Shown piece after piece: positions 1 through 9,068 of a stretch of DNA of 64,000 nt; within the stretch, counting starts at the first letter, position 1, and each line of letters starts with the position of its first letter. The DNA is from CAVQBP01 sp963710745 (GTDB lineage: Bacteria > Bacteroidota > Ignavibacteria > Ignavibacteriales > Ignavibacteriaceae): positions 62,001 through 126,000 of the forward strand of contig CAVQBP010000025.1 in the NCBI GenBank assembly GCA_963710745.1. Direction: 5' to 3'. The notes beneath the pieces were generated by a model. The model did not search any database. It was given only the letters and a program-made list of their open reading frames with translations, and was not told the DNA's origin. Both the position numbers and the translations under genes were made by a program.

Positions 1-54
1 AATGTAATTAAAACAATTGCTGAAGAGAATATTAACCATTTATGTTTTTTCATT

Positions 55-279
55 TTAAGTCTCTTTGAATTTTTGAATTGACTTCAATCCTAGCCCTGAA
101 CAAATAAGGGTAAGCTTCTGCCAGGTTAAATCATATAAGCCATTTTTAATTAGTTCTACCAACCAGTCACTTATAAACCAAAGTAGTATTACAACCAATA
201 CCAGCCTGGCCGTGCTGAGCTTACCCTTATTATCCTTAAAAAAATCTGTCCAGAGGGATTTGTCATTTAGTTTTTTCAT
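55..279 (-). CDS. small membrane protein, holin-like size
   Basis: Encodes 75 residues from the ATG at 279; an in-frame ATG further upstream would add 18 residues, but the internal start MKKLND looks more natural. A charged N-terminus (about residues 1-23) precedes one clear hydrophobic segment (about 24-42) and a weaker one near 55-65. Size and shape resemble phage holins or small element-encoded membrane proteins, but I recognise no family. It lies 103 bases downstream of the DUF6266-like gene on the same strand, so the two may be co-transcribed. Function unknown. Confidence 0.55.
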   Translation of the reverse strand: MKKLNDKSLWTDFFKDNKGKLSTARLVLVVILLWFISDWLVELIKNGLYDLTWQKLTLICSGLGLKSIQKFKET

Positions 280-381
280 AATATAAATTTGAGAATTTAC
301 TGCATAGCGCAAAGGGCTAAGCGAAATAAGCATCCTTCAAGGTCTAAGAAAGTGACCTTGAAGGATTGCACTGAGTTAGAA

Positions 382-1065
382 CTAGAATTCGTTGCTAAAT
401 GTAGATGAGTATTGAATTATCTTACCATTGGCATCTTTGGTGGCTGCGCTAACTAAAAGTACTTTTTTAGTGTAACGAGCTAACTCAGTCTGATGGAATT
501 GATCCAGATCGACTACCACTTCAAGAGTATTTGCAGGCACGTAATCCTGATTCGTATAATTAAAAGGCCAAATCTTGTAGTAATCATCGTCTGCATTAGC
601 GGGATCGTATCCCACAAGTAGTATAGACAAAGAAAGATCTTTTTCATCAGCCGAAAAGTTCGCCTGAGTATTAAGCGCAGCTAAATCAATAGCAATACTA
701 TCTGCAGCTACACCAGAAAATGATGTTACTAAATTAAACCCACCGGGTGTAATAATATTCTGTACGGTAGGTCTTTGTACATCAGAATACGGGAAGTTTT
801 TCTGCACAATAGTGTTGTAAACAGAATTCCCGGGAAGGCGGACTTTATTCCATATTGTCTGCAGATCATCAATCCCATTGACTACCTTTGCAATTTGAAC
901 AGAAACGGAAAATTTCTGTCTTATTGCAACAACAGTGGGATTTTGCGAAGCATTAAAGCTGGAGGGACGAGCAGAAAGGATTGTCTCACCATTTTTAGTA
1001 CGGGCTGCAAGGTTACCCAGCTTACCGCTAAGATTACCTAAAACTGAACCACTTAGTCTAGCCAT
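382..1065 (-). CDS. DUF6266-like protein
   Basis: A 227-residue protein. The start at 1065 is chosen because an AAGGAG ribosome-binding site lies 7 bases upstream; an earlier in-frame ATG lacks one. The N-terminus (MARLSGSVLGNLSGKLGNLA) matches the opening of DUF6266 proteins of Bacteroidota (glycine-rich start, then a conserved K-G segment, then a section rich in P, N and Q followed by a helix). The middle and C-terminal halves look like beta-sandwich sequence. No signal peptide is seen. DUF6266 has no established function; the genes are often found in prophage-like or accessory DNA, which fits this setting. Family assignment is by recognition, not search. Confidence 0.65.
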   Translation of the reverse strand: MARLSGSVLGNLSGKLGNLAARTKNGETILSARPSSFNASQNPTVVAIRQKFSVSVQIAKVVNGIDDLQTIWNKVRLPGNSVYNTIVQKNFPYSDVQRPTVQNIITPGGFNLVTSFSGVAADSIAIDLAALNTQANFSADEKDLSLSILLVGYDPANADDDYYKIWPFNYTNQDYVPANTLEVVVDLDQFHQTELARYTKKVLLVSAATKDANGKIIQYSSTFSNEF

Positions 1066-1289
1066 TGTAAGGCTCCTTATATTTTGTGAATGAAAAAATG
1101 AAAAATGAACGTTCATTCGGCTGCAACAATAAGGAATGAGGAAGATATTGTCACTGTAGTTTTTTCTAAGAATCCGGCTTCGCCGGACAAGGGCAATTAA
1201 TTTGAGGTCGTTAAGATCTACGGCATAGACATTGGGCTACAAACAAATCCAAGGTTTACTAAAAACTAAAAGAATATCTTTTTATCCTT

Positions 1290-1430
1290 TTACTTTTCTT
1301 AGCATGAGACTGTGTGAAAACTCATAAAAACCGTTAAAACGGTTATTCAATGTTATGATTTTTCACTATTTTCCAACAGTTAAAACTGTTGGTTAATGAT
1401 ATTCACACAAGCTCAGCATAAGAAAAGTAA
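1290..1430. repeat. large imperfect hairpin with nested palindromes
   Basis: Outer arms TTACTTTTCTTA (1290-1301) and TAAGAAAAGTAA (1419-1430) are perfectly complementary. TGTGTGAA and TTCACACA extend the pairing further in. Two nested palindromes lie inside: AACCGTT-AA-AACGGTT (1329-1344) and CCAACAGTT-AA-AACTGTTGG (1373-1392). It sits just upstream of the two-stem repeat copy at 1501, in the same relative place as T-rich/A-rich hairpins beside the other copies. Confidence 0.7.
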
Positions 1431-1500
1431 CAAAAGAAGCATGCACTTTAAAAGAAATTCTAAATTATTCTTCACATATTCAATTCTATCTTTTCATGTA

Positions 1501-1580
1501 AAGAAAAATAACTCCTCTCCCGACAATTTCGCAGCATCATGACATTATATATTATCGGGAGAGTCAGACAGATTTTTCTT
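1501..1580. repeat. two-stem dispersed repeat, copy 1
   Basis: Outer stem AAGAAAAAT/ATTTTTCTT and inner stem CTCTCCCGA/TCGGGAGAG are both perfect. They are separated by the invariant internal loop AACTC (5' side) and TCAGACAG (3' side). Same architecture as the copies at 3324, 14634 and 27473, with different stem sequences. Confidence 0.8.
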
Positions 1581-2013
1581 TTTGTGCTAACGTTTTATTT
1601 TCATTAATATCTTTCAGTATAATTTTTAACGAATTTCTTTTAATGTGCGAATTAGAGAACATGTCATTGTATTTGTTTATTCTATCTTTTTCAGGTTCGT
1701 TTATGCCAATAAATTGAGGGAGAAAATTGTATGACATATAATGACCAGGAATTTCAGTAAATCTTGACGAATATTGAGCGAATTTTGGGACTTTGTTATA
1801 TAGGGATTTACTTGGTTTTATCTTAGAATTGTAGAGGTATTGTAATTCAATATTTTATATAAGAGAAAATGAATAATTTATGTATGTCATTTTTGACAAA
1901 ATAAAAGATGATAAAATATCTATTTGGATTAGTGGGATGATGGAAAGTTGGAATTAAGAAGTTGAATGATCACCTTCGTTTTTCTTCGGGGGAGTAGTTG
2001 ATACTTGATATTG

Positions 2014-2217
2014 CTAAGAAGGTTCTTTAACTAATTTTAAATGATTTCTTAACATTTAAATTTTATCTTTTTTAACCTTCATAATTAATTCCTCGTTCCA
2101 AATCTCATAATTCATTTCGTTAAGTAGGATGTTAACGATTTTTGCTGAAGGTAAATCAAGGATATAAGATAATCTTCTTATTTTATCTGCATTCTCCTCT
2201 GTTAGCTCAATATGCAT
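2014..2217 (-). pseudogene. ribbon-helix-helix protein, copy 1, cut short by a stop
   Basis: From the ATG at 2217 the frame reads 53 residues (starting MHIELTEENADKI) to a TAA at 2056-2058. It is closely similar to the 68-residue protein at 5160-5366. Past the stop the same frame continues with sequence matching the last residues of that protein (MLRNHLKLVKEPS), ending at 2014. So a GAA codon appears to have become TAA. The sequence upstream of the start is nearly identical to that of the intact copy for about 60 bases, including a TAATAAA-A-TTTATTA palindrome. The 53-residue product might still fold as the DNA-binding part. Confidence 0.7.
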
Positions 2218-2325
2218 TTCAGTAATAAAATTTATTAGAGATATTGCAAATGTATAAAAAAAATAAAACTATTTGCAATCTCTAACTGCAACTAGCTTTT
2301 ATAATTATATTTTTTCCCATGGAAT

Positions 2326-2346
2326 TATATATGCTTGACATATATA
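2326..2346. promoter_or_regulatory. candidate HigA operator
   Basis: Perfect inverted repeat TATATATG-CTTGA-CATATATA with 8-base arms and a 5-base centre, placed 22 bases before the toxin start. It overlaps TTGACA (2335-2340), a possible -35 element. HigA antitoxins commonly repress their own operon through such palindromes, so autoregulation is a reasonable inference. Confidence 0.55.
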
Positions 2347-2368
2347 GTTATATTAAATATTTTTATTT

Positions 2369-2653
2369 ATGATTAAATCATTCAAAGATAAAGAGACCGA
2401 AAAAATATTTAACCAAGAGTATTCGAGAAAAATACCGAGGCAAATACAATATAGAGCATTGAAAAAGTTAATTTTGATACAAAGCGCCGAAAAGGAATAT
2501 GATTTAATAGTTCCGTTATCAAATCATTTTGAACACTTAAAAGGAAAAAGAAAAGATGAATGTTCAATTAGAATTAATGATCAATGGAGAATATGCTTCA
2601 AATTTGAGAACGGCAATGCTTATGATGTAGGAGTAGAAGATTATCATAAATGA
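2369..2653 (+). CDS. higB: HigB-type toxin (RelE/ParE superfamily)
   Basis: A 94-residue basic protein matching the HigB family in length and features: start MIKSF, a basic helix (KIPRQIQYRALKKL), the stretch LKGKRKDECSIRINDQWRICF typical of RelE/HigB folds, and a short acidic end. Family members are ribosome-dependent mRNA interferases that cut mRNA in the A site during translation. The antitoxin follows after 13 bases. Toxin-first order is characteristic of higBA. A palindrome upstream is the likely operator. Confidence 0.9.
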   Translation: MIKSFKDKETEKIFNQEYSRKIPRQIQYRALKKLILIQSAEKEYDLIVPLSNHFEHLKGKRKDECSIRINDQWRICFKFENGNAYDVGVEDYHK

Positions 2654-2666
2654 AAGGAAAAATAAA

Positions 2667-2972
2667 ATGGCTATATCAAATAGAATAAAAACACCAACAG
2701 TAGGAGAAATATTACGTGAAGAATTTCTTGAACCTTTAGATATAACAGCATACCGGCTAGCAAAAGAAATTAATGTATCAACAACTACAATCCTTGATAT
2801 ACTAAATGGCCACCGAAAAATAACTGTTGATACTGCATTAAGGTTATCCCGCTTTTTTGATAATTCCGAACGATTCTGGCTAAACTTACAGAATGATATT
2901 GACTTGAGGAATCAACGTGAAAAATTACGTTCCGATCTTAAGAAAATTACTCCTCTTAAAAGAAGTGCTTGA
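2667..2972 (+). CDS. higA: HigA-type antitoxin, XRE/HTH regulator
   Basis: A 101-residue protein. It opens with the HigA signature TPTVGEILREEFLEPLDITAYRLAKEI (read in parts) and has a helix-turn-helix at about residues 25-75 (LAKEINVSTTTILDILNGHRKIT). These antitoxins bind HigB and repress the operon. An AAAGGAAAAA ribosome-binding site lies just upstream, in the gap after higB. The C-terminal tail is basic (LRSDLKKITPLKRS). Confident family call. Confidence 0.92.
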   Translation: MAISNRIKTPTVGEILREEFLEPLDITAYRLAKEINVSTTTILDILNGHRKITVDTALRLSRFFDNSERFWLNLQNDIDLRNQREKLRSDLKKITPLKRSA

Positions 2973-3323
2973 GTAGTTATTTAATCGACTACAGATTTAA
3001 CTCATATGTTTTGAGAAAATAAAATATACTTTTTTCTTTTCTTGAACCCGATTTTCATCGGGATAAACTGCAGAAAAGAGACAACCCTATCTACTATAGT
3101 TAAAAAGAACAAGCGTTGAAAAATCAAATATTTCCTTGTTCTTTCTCTTAATTCCACTAGAAGCGTAACAGGTGGAAAAGAACTCGTCAGAGTCCAGAGA
3201 CTCCGCCGGAGTCTACGATCAAAAGTTCAAGACCTACCTTCATCTAAAGATTCCGGTAGGTAAACTACAAATAATTTCCCTGCCTGCTGGGCAGGTAAAC
3301 TAAAATTATCCTTCACTTCACTA

Positions 3324-3389
3324 AAGAAAAATAACTCGTCCCGCTTTATACTTAAAACTATATGAGCGGGACTCGGACAGATTTTTCTT
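3324..3389. repeat. two-stem dispersed repeat, copy 2
   Basis: Outer stem AAGAAAAAT/ATTTTTCTT, inner stem GTCCCGCT/AGCGGGAC, internal loop AACTC on the 5' side and TCGGACAG on the 3' side. The outer stem equals copy 1 while the inner stem differs yet stays fully paired. Confidence 0.8.
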
Positions 3390-3829
3390 TTTAACCTGCC
3401 TAGCCGGCAGGCAGGCGTTCCGTTCCGGATAATTTTTTGATCTGCCTCCATTTTATTTCGGCAGACAAGCGGAAATTATTTGAGGTCGGAAAAACCTGGA
3501 TAGCATTGTTTAGAAACATTGTAGACTATACTTCATCAACGACATTTTTTTAGGAAAGATAGGACAAATATTCCTGCAACCATTGTGTGACATTATGACA
3601 TCCTTAGCAGGTAAATTTCAATAATTTTCAGATAGTATTTTGATTTTTGGTAGGGAGGTGCTTACTCGGTTTTGTCTTGGGGTTTTATCGGAGTTGGGAT
3701 GCATAATAAATACATAAGGAAAAGTTGGATTTAAAAATATGACATTATGGCGAACTGAAGATTAAAAACCGCTAGAATTATTGGTCATTTGATGGCCATT
3801 TTAAAAACAATAAATAGTCATTCAATTGT

Positions 3830-3912
3830 TTAGAGCGCTTCTTGCATTAACTTCATATTATTACTCAACATTTCGATTTTATCCTTTTTTACATTCATCA
3901 TTAATTTGCAGA
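3830..3912 (-). pseudogene. 3' remnant of a third ribbon-helix-helix gene copy
   Basis: In the minus-strand frame ending with TAA at 3830-3832 the translation contains LMMNVKKDKIEMLSNNMKL. This matches the C-terminal part of the RHH protein at 5160-5366 (IVMIMKREKIEMLRSHLKL). Sequence homologous to the N-terminal half is absent upstream, so only the last 20-25 codons survive. Confidence 0.6.
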
Positions 3913-4166
3913 TTAAACCAAAAGAGAGCTTTTAATGTTTTCACTCAATAGTAATTAGGATATATATTTTTAACTAGAATTTTAATAAGATAAAATAAGA
4001 TAAATGTTTTAGCAATTGACATAAATAACAATTGTTAATCACAGAATTAATTATAATCGCAATACACAATAATACAGAAATTATCGCCGAAACGATGGTG
4101 TGAATTCGGTTCCATAGGAATTACCAAGAATAGAATTTCTTTTGTAAAAAGAAGCAAGATGTAATA

Positions 4167-4478
4167 ATGACAAATAATAAAAGTTGTGGATTATATAAGG
4201 AGATAGTAACAAGAATACTTGAAGGAGAAGGAAAAGCTCCCGTTGAAAAGCGTCATGCTGCATTCGAAAATTCCAACTTGAATGGACCACTGAGTATTCT
4301 TATAAACAAAGTTGTATTACAGCCAGTAAAGATCAACGATGAAGATATTGAGAAATTGATAGCTTCAGGGTTCAGTGAAGATCAAATTTTTGAACTTGTT
4401 ATTTGCAGTGCAGTTGGTGAGTCAGCCCGGATGTATGAGTCTGCACTTGAGGCTTTATCGGAAGCAGAAAAAAAATGA
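4167..4478 (+). CDS. small hypothetical protein paired with an AhpD-like protein
   Basis: A 103-residue helical protein. The central part (KAPVEKRHAAF ... GPLSILINKVVLQPVKINDEDIEKLIASG) and the last third (SEDQIFELVICSAVGESARMYESAL) resemble the helical repeat of carboxymuconolactone decarboxylase/AhpD proteins, but the CxxC centre is missing. The next gene starts only 3-12 bases downstream, so the two are translated together and probably form one complex. No signal peptide. Function not established; a partner subunit of the downstream protein is my inference. Confidence 0.6.
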   Translation: MTNNKSCGLYKEIVTRILEGEGKAPVEKRHAAFENSNLNGPLSILINKVVLQPVKINDEDIEKLIASGFSEDQIFELVICSAVGESARMYESALEALSEAEKK

Positions 4479-4490
4479 AAGTTGGAAGAG

Positions 4491-5072
4491 ATGCGACTTA
4501 ACGTACTTAACAGTAGTTACAGTTTAGGTACAAAGATTCTTTTTAGAATTATACAAATTTTTTCCGGTTACCCAGTACCTGATGCTGCTAAAATAGTTTT
4601 TTACCGACCCGATTTTTATGGTAATCAAATGAAAAAATTTACACATGAAGCAATGCGTGGATATTCAATTTGGTCGGTTGGGGATCGTGAGCTAATGGCT
4701 GCTTATGTTTCAAAAATAAATCAATGTCCATTCTGTATTGGCGCACACACTTCAACTGCTGCATTAGCCTATCATGATGATGATAAAGTTTCCACTGTGC
4801 TACACAATTTAGAAACTGCTCCCATTGAGGAACCTCTTAAAGCAATATTGAAAATGCTCGGTAAATTAGCCCTTGAACATAAAGTAAGTGTAGAAGATAT
4901 GCAGGCGGTAAGAGCGGCCGGAGTTTTACCGGAACAGATTAAAGATGCGCTTGATATTGGTTTTGCTTTTAATGTAACAAATCGCCTGGCAAATGCTTTT
5001 GGATTTGAGATATTAAGTCCTGAGGGTTTTAAAGCAGGTGCAAAATTTTTGTTAAAGCGTGGATACCGGTAG
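4491..5072 (+). CDS. AhpD-like / carboxymuconolactone decarboxylase family protein
   Basis: About 193 residues from the ATG at 4491; an in-frame TTG at 4482, three bases after the preceding stop, is an alternative start. The motif CPFCIGAH (about residue 80) is the CxxCxxxH redox centre of the AhpD/CMD fold, and the surrounding helices (REL MAAYVSKINQ before, TSTAALAYH after) match peroxidase-related members. Such proteins act in peroxide reduction or related thiol chemistry in the cytoplasm; the exact substrate cannot be read from sequence. It overlaps functionally with the preceding 103-residue gene (near-zero gap). Confidence 0.75.
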   Translation: MRLNVLNSSYSLGTKILFRIIQIFSGYPVPDAAKIVFYRPDFYGNQMKKFTHEAMRGYSIWSVGDRELMAAYVSKINQCPFCIGAHTSTAALAYHDDDKVSTVLHNLETAPIEEPLKAILKMLGKLALEHKVSVEDMQAVRAAGVLPEQIKDALDIGFAFNVTNRLANAFGFEILSPEGFKAGAKFLLKRGYR

Positions 5073-5159
5073 GAGCTAAAGTGTACAATTCGACAATTTA
5101 ACTAGCTGATTATAACAATATTGATTTAATAAAAGCAATTTTAAATTATTCTTTTAATT

Positions 5160-5366
5160 TCATTCAGAAACTTCCCTCATCAATTTTAAATGGCTTCTTA
5201 ACATCTCAATCTTTTCTCTTTTCATAATCATTACAATTTCTTCATCCAAAATTTCATGATTTAATTCGTTAAGAAGAATGTTAACAATCCGGGCTGAAGG
5301 TAGATCCAGGGCATTAGATAATTGCCGGATTTTATCAGCGTTCTCTTCTGTTAGCTCGATGTGCAT
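5160..5366 (-). CDS. ribbon-helix-helix-like small DNA-binding protein, intact copy
   Basis: A 68-residue protein. It starts with MHIELTEENADKIRQLSNAL, continues with a helix-turn-helix-like stretch (SARIVNILLNELN) and ends with a charged helix. Length and pattern suit a ribbon-helix-helix regulator or antitoxin. Two damaged copies lie at 2014-2217 and 3830-3912. A near-palindrome directly before its start (5371-5387) suggests autoregulation. No toxin gene sits beside it: the neighbouring gene is the convergent AhpD-like pair. Family placement is an inference from pattern. Confidence 0.6.
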   Translation of the reverse strand: MHIELTEENADKIRQLSNALDLPSARIVNILLNELNHEILDEEIVMIMKREKIEMLRSHLKLMREVSE

Positions 5367-5370
5367 TTTG

Positions 5371-5387
5371 CTAATAAAATTTATTAG
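5371..5387. promoter_or_regulatory. palindrome upstream of the RHH gene
   Basis: CTAATAAA-A-TTTATTAG, 8-base arms around one base, 4 bases before the start codon. The same palindrome (7-base arms) precedes the truncated copy at 2223-2237, within about 60 nearly identical bases. Conservation in both copies fits an operator. Confidence 0.5.
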
Positions 5388-5580
5388 AGATATTGCAAAT
5401 GTATAAAAAAAATTAAAACAGACTATAATTGAAAGTTTGAATTTCGAATATAAATTAAAATTTGAAATTTTGATGAAATGAATTATTTAAGTCGGAAAAG
5501 TGAAGTGAAGTATCGAGTAAATTTAGATAAATTGTAAAAAAAGAACTGGACATTTATTACTTACTTAAAGAATTTCAAAA

Positions 5581-5607
5581 AGCTGCCTCGCAATTTGTGA
5601 GACAGCT
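5581..5607 (-). terminator. rho-independent terminator of the M6-like protease gene
   Basis: On the minus strand, stem AGCTGTCTC/GAGGCAGCT (one G-U pair) with a 9-base loop, directly followed by TTTTTG. It lies 20 bases after the stop codon of the gene ending at 5627. Confidence 0.8.
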
Positions 5608-5626
5608 AAATTAAATATTTTGAATA

Positions 5627-8600
5627 CTACTTCATTAACAAAAGTTTTGCAGTTTTTTCAAATGTTTCATTTTTCCCTTCCACTGAGACAGCTTTGAAAT
5701 GGTATAAATAGATACCACTTGATACTTGCTCATTGCTGTTATTTGTCCCATTCCATACAATTCCATGCCTGCCTGCAGATTGAACGGGAATAGTGAAGCT
5801 TCTAATTTTATTCCCGAGAATATCGAAAATCTCTATTTCAATAGATGAATTACGAGGTAAATTATAGGAAATTGTGGTTGATGGATTGAAAGGATTGGGA
5901 TAATTTGGCATCAATGAATACGATAAAGGCTTTTCAGTTTCTTTTTCTGCTAAATTACTTTTATCATTTTCTTCTTTTGATAAAGAACTACCAGTATTTG
6001 TGCCAAATATTATTTTTGCATCGGAAGTCATTTGATCATCAGGATATTTTGATGCTAATTCGTCAATATATTCTTTACCTTTTGATGGATTGTTCAATGG
6101 AATACAATATAAATATGCCAGGTTGAAATCAGCATTTTTTTGAATATTAGAATCTGCAAAATTATCTTTAATGGATTGCAATACTGCTGCCGCCTTTTCA
6201 TATCGCCCTAAGTCAGTTAAGAAAATGCTTTCCAGTTCAAGAGTTTTTCCATAAAGTTCACTTGATTTAGAAATACCAGGGCGAACACTTTTATTAAGAA
6301 AGTCGATGAACTCTTTTTCTTTTGCAGTCCCTCCTGTTGTGGTGCTGTCAATTTCCCTATAACAGGCTGCCAATTGTTCAACTGCATACTCTTTTTTCTG
6401 CATGTTTTTTTCATTCTGGAATTTTTTTGTATAAAGTGTAATTGCATCCTGAAATTGACCTTTTGACATTTTATCGATTGCAGCATTTAGTTCATAATCA
6501 AAGAAGGATGTGTCGATAGAAACTGGTTGATCTGACACTTCTTCTGTTTGTGTTGTACTGGCACCAGAATAACCAGTTAGAGATGCTGCCAGTCTATTAC
6601 CGATAGGATCGCTATGAAGCCAAGGATAAGCATATATAACTCCTCCGCTTTCTGTATGTACGTTTGCAGAAGTTATTGGATCAACGCCCCACCAATTGTA
6701 CTGAGCATAGACAACACTATTATTGACTGCGGAAAGTTCATAAGAAGCGGCATTGGTTATACTATTCTCTCCGTAATGTGTATCTGTTGAACCCATATAA
6801 ACATTTGAACTGTTTGCATACACGCCGTATCTTCCATTGTTCCTTACAGCATTAAGCCCAGGATCACCATATTGCGATCCGAAATGCGCAGGACTGTTCC
6901 CTTCACAATGCAGACCGTCGCTGCTATTGTTTGAAATAGTATTCTGCCACATATATGGAGTTGCTCCATTAGAGCATGAAACACCATATCCGCCATTATA
7001 AGTTATTGTATTCCAGGAAACGCCATTTCTTGATAACACATTATTCAGAACAAGACCCGTTCCGGAATTCTGGGTAATCGTATTGCTTAAAATTTCGGAA
7101 GTTACACCAGTACTTGAAATTGATGCACCTACCTGGTTATTGGAAACAGTATTATTATCAAAGACAGGCAGACCGGTACAATTTACACCGGTATTACAAT
7201 TTGTAATTGTACAATAAGTGATAGATGATAATGATGAACCTGCATATCTGAGTACACCTGTGTTTGCATTTTTAATCGTACAGTAAGATAGCGAGCCGGA
7301 TGAACCATTTTCAAATACTATCCCGTTCATCCCGTAATTATATGGGCTTGTAAAATCAAATGTTGTTGGATTACCTGCAGTTCCCGCTGCATTTAATGTA
7401 CCGTATACTTCTAAACGATAATTACCGCTTGCAAAATTTAAAGTTGTGCCAGGCTGCAAGGTTAAAGTAACACCAGAGGGAACGGTTAAATTCCCAGTAA
7501 ATGTATATGTTTCTGCAGGGAAAGCAGTATTTTCAGTTATTGTTATATTCTTCACATAGACATCAACAGAATTGCCGGATTTTAAAACTACTTCAATGTT
7601 TTTGTCATTACCGGATCCAGGATTTGACCATGGGGCAAAAATATGGTTTTCAGTGGTTTTAAATCCTGTATGTCCATCTCCTTTCCAGCCGTTATAAAGA
7701 TAGTAAGGCTGTCCTCCTTTTCCATCATCATCCCTGGCGAATATTTGAAACTTACCATTTAAATAGCCTGGTTTATTATGCGGGATCCAGTCTCTTATGT
7801 CATATCCATTTCTGTTAGGCTGAAGTTTTGTATAAACAGGAATTGAATCGCCTAATAAACCAGGAATTAAAGCAAAATAATTACTCCAGTTATATTTGCC
7901 TGAAGCTTGTTCAACCTTATATACCGGATGAGGATTATAAGGATTAGATGGGTTTGGTTCTGTAAAATATATCATTAATCCTTGGTCATTGAATTGGTCT
8001 ATCTCTGAATCGTAAATTGAAAGTTGTTGATGATTTTCTACATAATAATAATTATCAGTTGTTCCAGGGATCGGAATTTTAATAGCCATCCCCGTAGTAA
8101 CATAATCCATTAAAGTTTGATTAGAAAGATTAGTTGTCGAAACAATTATCGGATTAATCCATCCTAATTTTTCTCTTTCGTAAGCATTTGCACAATATCC
8201 TGGAATTGGCATAATGCCCCACATACCAAGATACTGTATTTCACCAGTTGAACCCCAATTGTAATACCGTGGATGGTCACTACCTAAAAGGCGATGTCCA
8301 AATTCATGTTTCATTGATTCTAATACAATCTGCATTCCCTGATAACCGCCCGAATTAGTTATGCCTGAACCGCCGCTGAAATAATAATTAATTCTTTTAC
8401 TATCAAGTATGTCCTCTGAAGGTTCTTCTGAATTACCTCCCAATTTAGCTATTCCTTGTGCACTTGGACCAGAAGGAAATTGGCTATTTCTAAAAAGAAC
8501 AATTATTAAATCAACTAATCCGTCCGGTGTATTGGTATGGCTGCCGGAACCAAACGTCCAGTTATCATAATCTGCATAATTTATTTGAGAATTTAGAGTT

Positions 8601-9049
8601 CTTAATACTTCCTGAGTGGCATATGCAAAACCATCATCTGGATCGTATAAACCAATTGAATCTCTATAATATTTCTCTACATGCTGAGTTATTTCAAAAT
8701 AGCCTGTTCCATAAATCCTTAATGAATCAAAAGACATTTTTCTATAATAGTCAGAAAGACTCCAAGGGACAGAATTTGCATTTAAAGAAGGATCAAGGAA
8801 TGTATTAAGGAATGTGGGCGGCTGATTAACAGGCCAATAAGAACTACTTATATTATCACCTTTAAATTGAATAAATATTGCCAAAGCTTTAAGATTACCT
8901 TTTGAAGTAATAAGTAAACCCTGGTTATATGTTGGTCCATCATAAGGATCGGATACCATTATACATTTTGATGCAAATGGATTATCCTGAGCCGATAGTT
9001 TTATTGAAACTAATGCAAACAATAAAACAAAAAATAATTTTTTTCCCAT
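5627..9049 (-). CDS. secreted M6-like metalloprotease with beta-helix and T9SS sorting domain
   Basis: 1140 residues. Signal peptide at 1-20 (MGKKLFFVLLFALVSIKLSA). The N-terminal third is M6 (immune-inhibitor-A-like) protease sequence; HEFGH at 248-252 is the zinc-binding HExxH, followed by GSD as in the family's HExGHxLGxxD. About 500-800 is rich in N/G/S turns typical of a right-handed parallel beta-helix (repeated NNTVSNN, ILSNTITQN-like units). About 870-1010 has TPR-like helices. The last ~95 residues form the T9SS type A sorting domain (YPNPFNPSTTISYNLP ... GIYLYHFKA ... KLLLMK). It should be exported by Sec, then moved across the outer membrane by T9SS. First of four adjacent secreted genes on this strand. 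Confidence 0.85.
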   Translation of the reverse strand: MGKKLFFVLLFALVSIKLSAQDNPFASKCIMVSDPYDGPTYNQGLLITSKGNLKALAIFIQFKGDNISSSYWPVNQPPTFLNTFLDPSLNANSVPWSLSDYYRKMSFDSLRIYGTGYFEITQHVEKYYRDSIGLYDPDDGFAYATQEVLRTLNSQINYADYDNWTFGSGSHTNTPDGLVDLIIVLFRNSQFPSGPSAQGIAKLGGNSEEPSEDILDSKRINYYFSGGSGITNSGGYQGMQIVLESMKHEFGHRLLGSDHPRYYNWGSTGEIQYLGMWGIMPIPGYCANAYEREKLGWINPIIVSTTNLSNQTLMDYVTTGMAIKIPIPGTTDNYYYVENHQQLSIYDSEIDQFNDQGLMIYFTEPNPSNPYNPHPVYKVEQASGKYNWSNYFALIPGLLGDSIPVYTKLQPNRNGYDIRDWIPHNKPGYLNGKFQIFARDDDGKGGQPYYLYNGWKGDGHTGFKTTENHIFAPWSNPGSGNDKNIEVVLKSGNSVDVYVKNITITENTAFPAETYTFTGNLTVPSGVTLTLQPGTTLNFASGNYRLEVYGTLNAAGTAGNPTTFDFTSPYNYGMNGIVFENGSSGSLSYCTIKNANTGVLRYAGSSLSSITYCTITNCNTGVNCTGLPVFDNNTVSNNQVGASISSTGVTSEILSNTITQNSGTGLVLNNVLSRNGVSWNTITYNGGYGVSCSNGATPYMWQNTISNNSSDGLHCEGNSPAHFGSQYGDPGLNAVRNNGRYGVYANSSNVYMGSTDTHYGENSITNAASYELSAVNNSVVYAQYNWWGVDPITSANVHTESGGVIYAYPWLHSDPIGNRLAASLTGYSGASTTQTEEVSDQPVSIDTSFFDYELNAAIDKMSKGQFQDAITLYTKKFQNEKNMQKKEYAVEQLAACYREIDSTTTGGTAKEKEFIDFLNKSVRPGISKSSELYGKTLELESIFLTDLGRYEKAAAVLQSIKDNFADSNIQKNADFNLAYLYCIPLNNPSKGKEYIDELASKYPDDQMTSDAKIIFGTNTGSSLSKEENDKSNLAEKETEKPLSYSLMPNYPNPFNPSTTISYNLPRNSSIEIEIFDILGNKIRSFTIPVQSAGRHGIVWNGTNNSNEQVSSGIYLYHFKAVSVEGKNETFEKTAKLLLMK

Positions 9050-9068
9050 TTTTCGCTCTCCTTTTTAG

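Larger units (their letters stand above)
1117..2013. other. intergenic region without genes, repeat-rich
   Basis: No credible coding region. It contains a long imperfect hairpin (1290-1430), a two-stem repeat element (1501-1580) and, at about 1610-1665, a box also seen near 27695-27755 (CAGTATAATTT followed by CGAATTTCTTTTAA). The box TTTGAGGTC at about 1201 recurs near 3480, 14800 and 27575. Confidence 0.6.
2973..4166. other. 1.2-kb intergenic region, repeat-rich
   Basis: No intact gene. From left to right it holds a hairpin CCCGAT/ATCGGG inside TCTTTTCT/AGAAAAGA arms (about 3035-3085), small palindromes with CTGCC/GGCAG arms, the two-stem repeat (3324-3389), the TTTGAGGTC box (about 3480), and a 3' remnant of the RHH gene (3830-3912). 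An apparent 74-codon minus-strand frame at 3227-3451 is made of these repeats. Confidence 0.6.

Noticed and set aside
775..1041. 88-codon open frame on the plus strand
   Set aside because: Fully inside the DUF6266-like gene on the other strand; no ribosome-binding site or family features.
3227..3451. 74-codon minus-strand frame
   Set aside because: Made of palindromic repeats and the two-stem element; composition follows the repeat arms.
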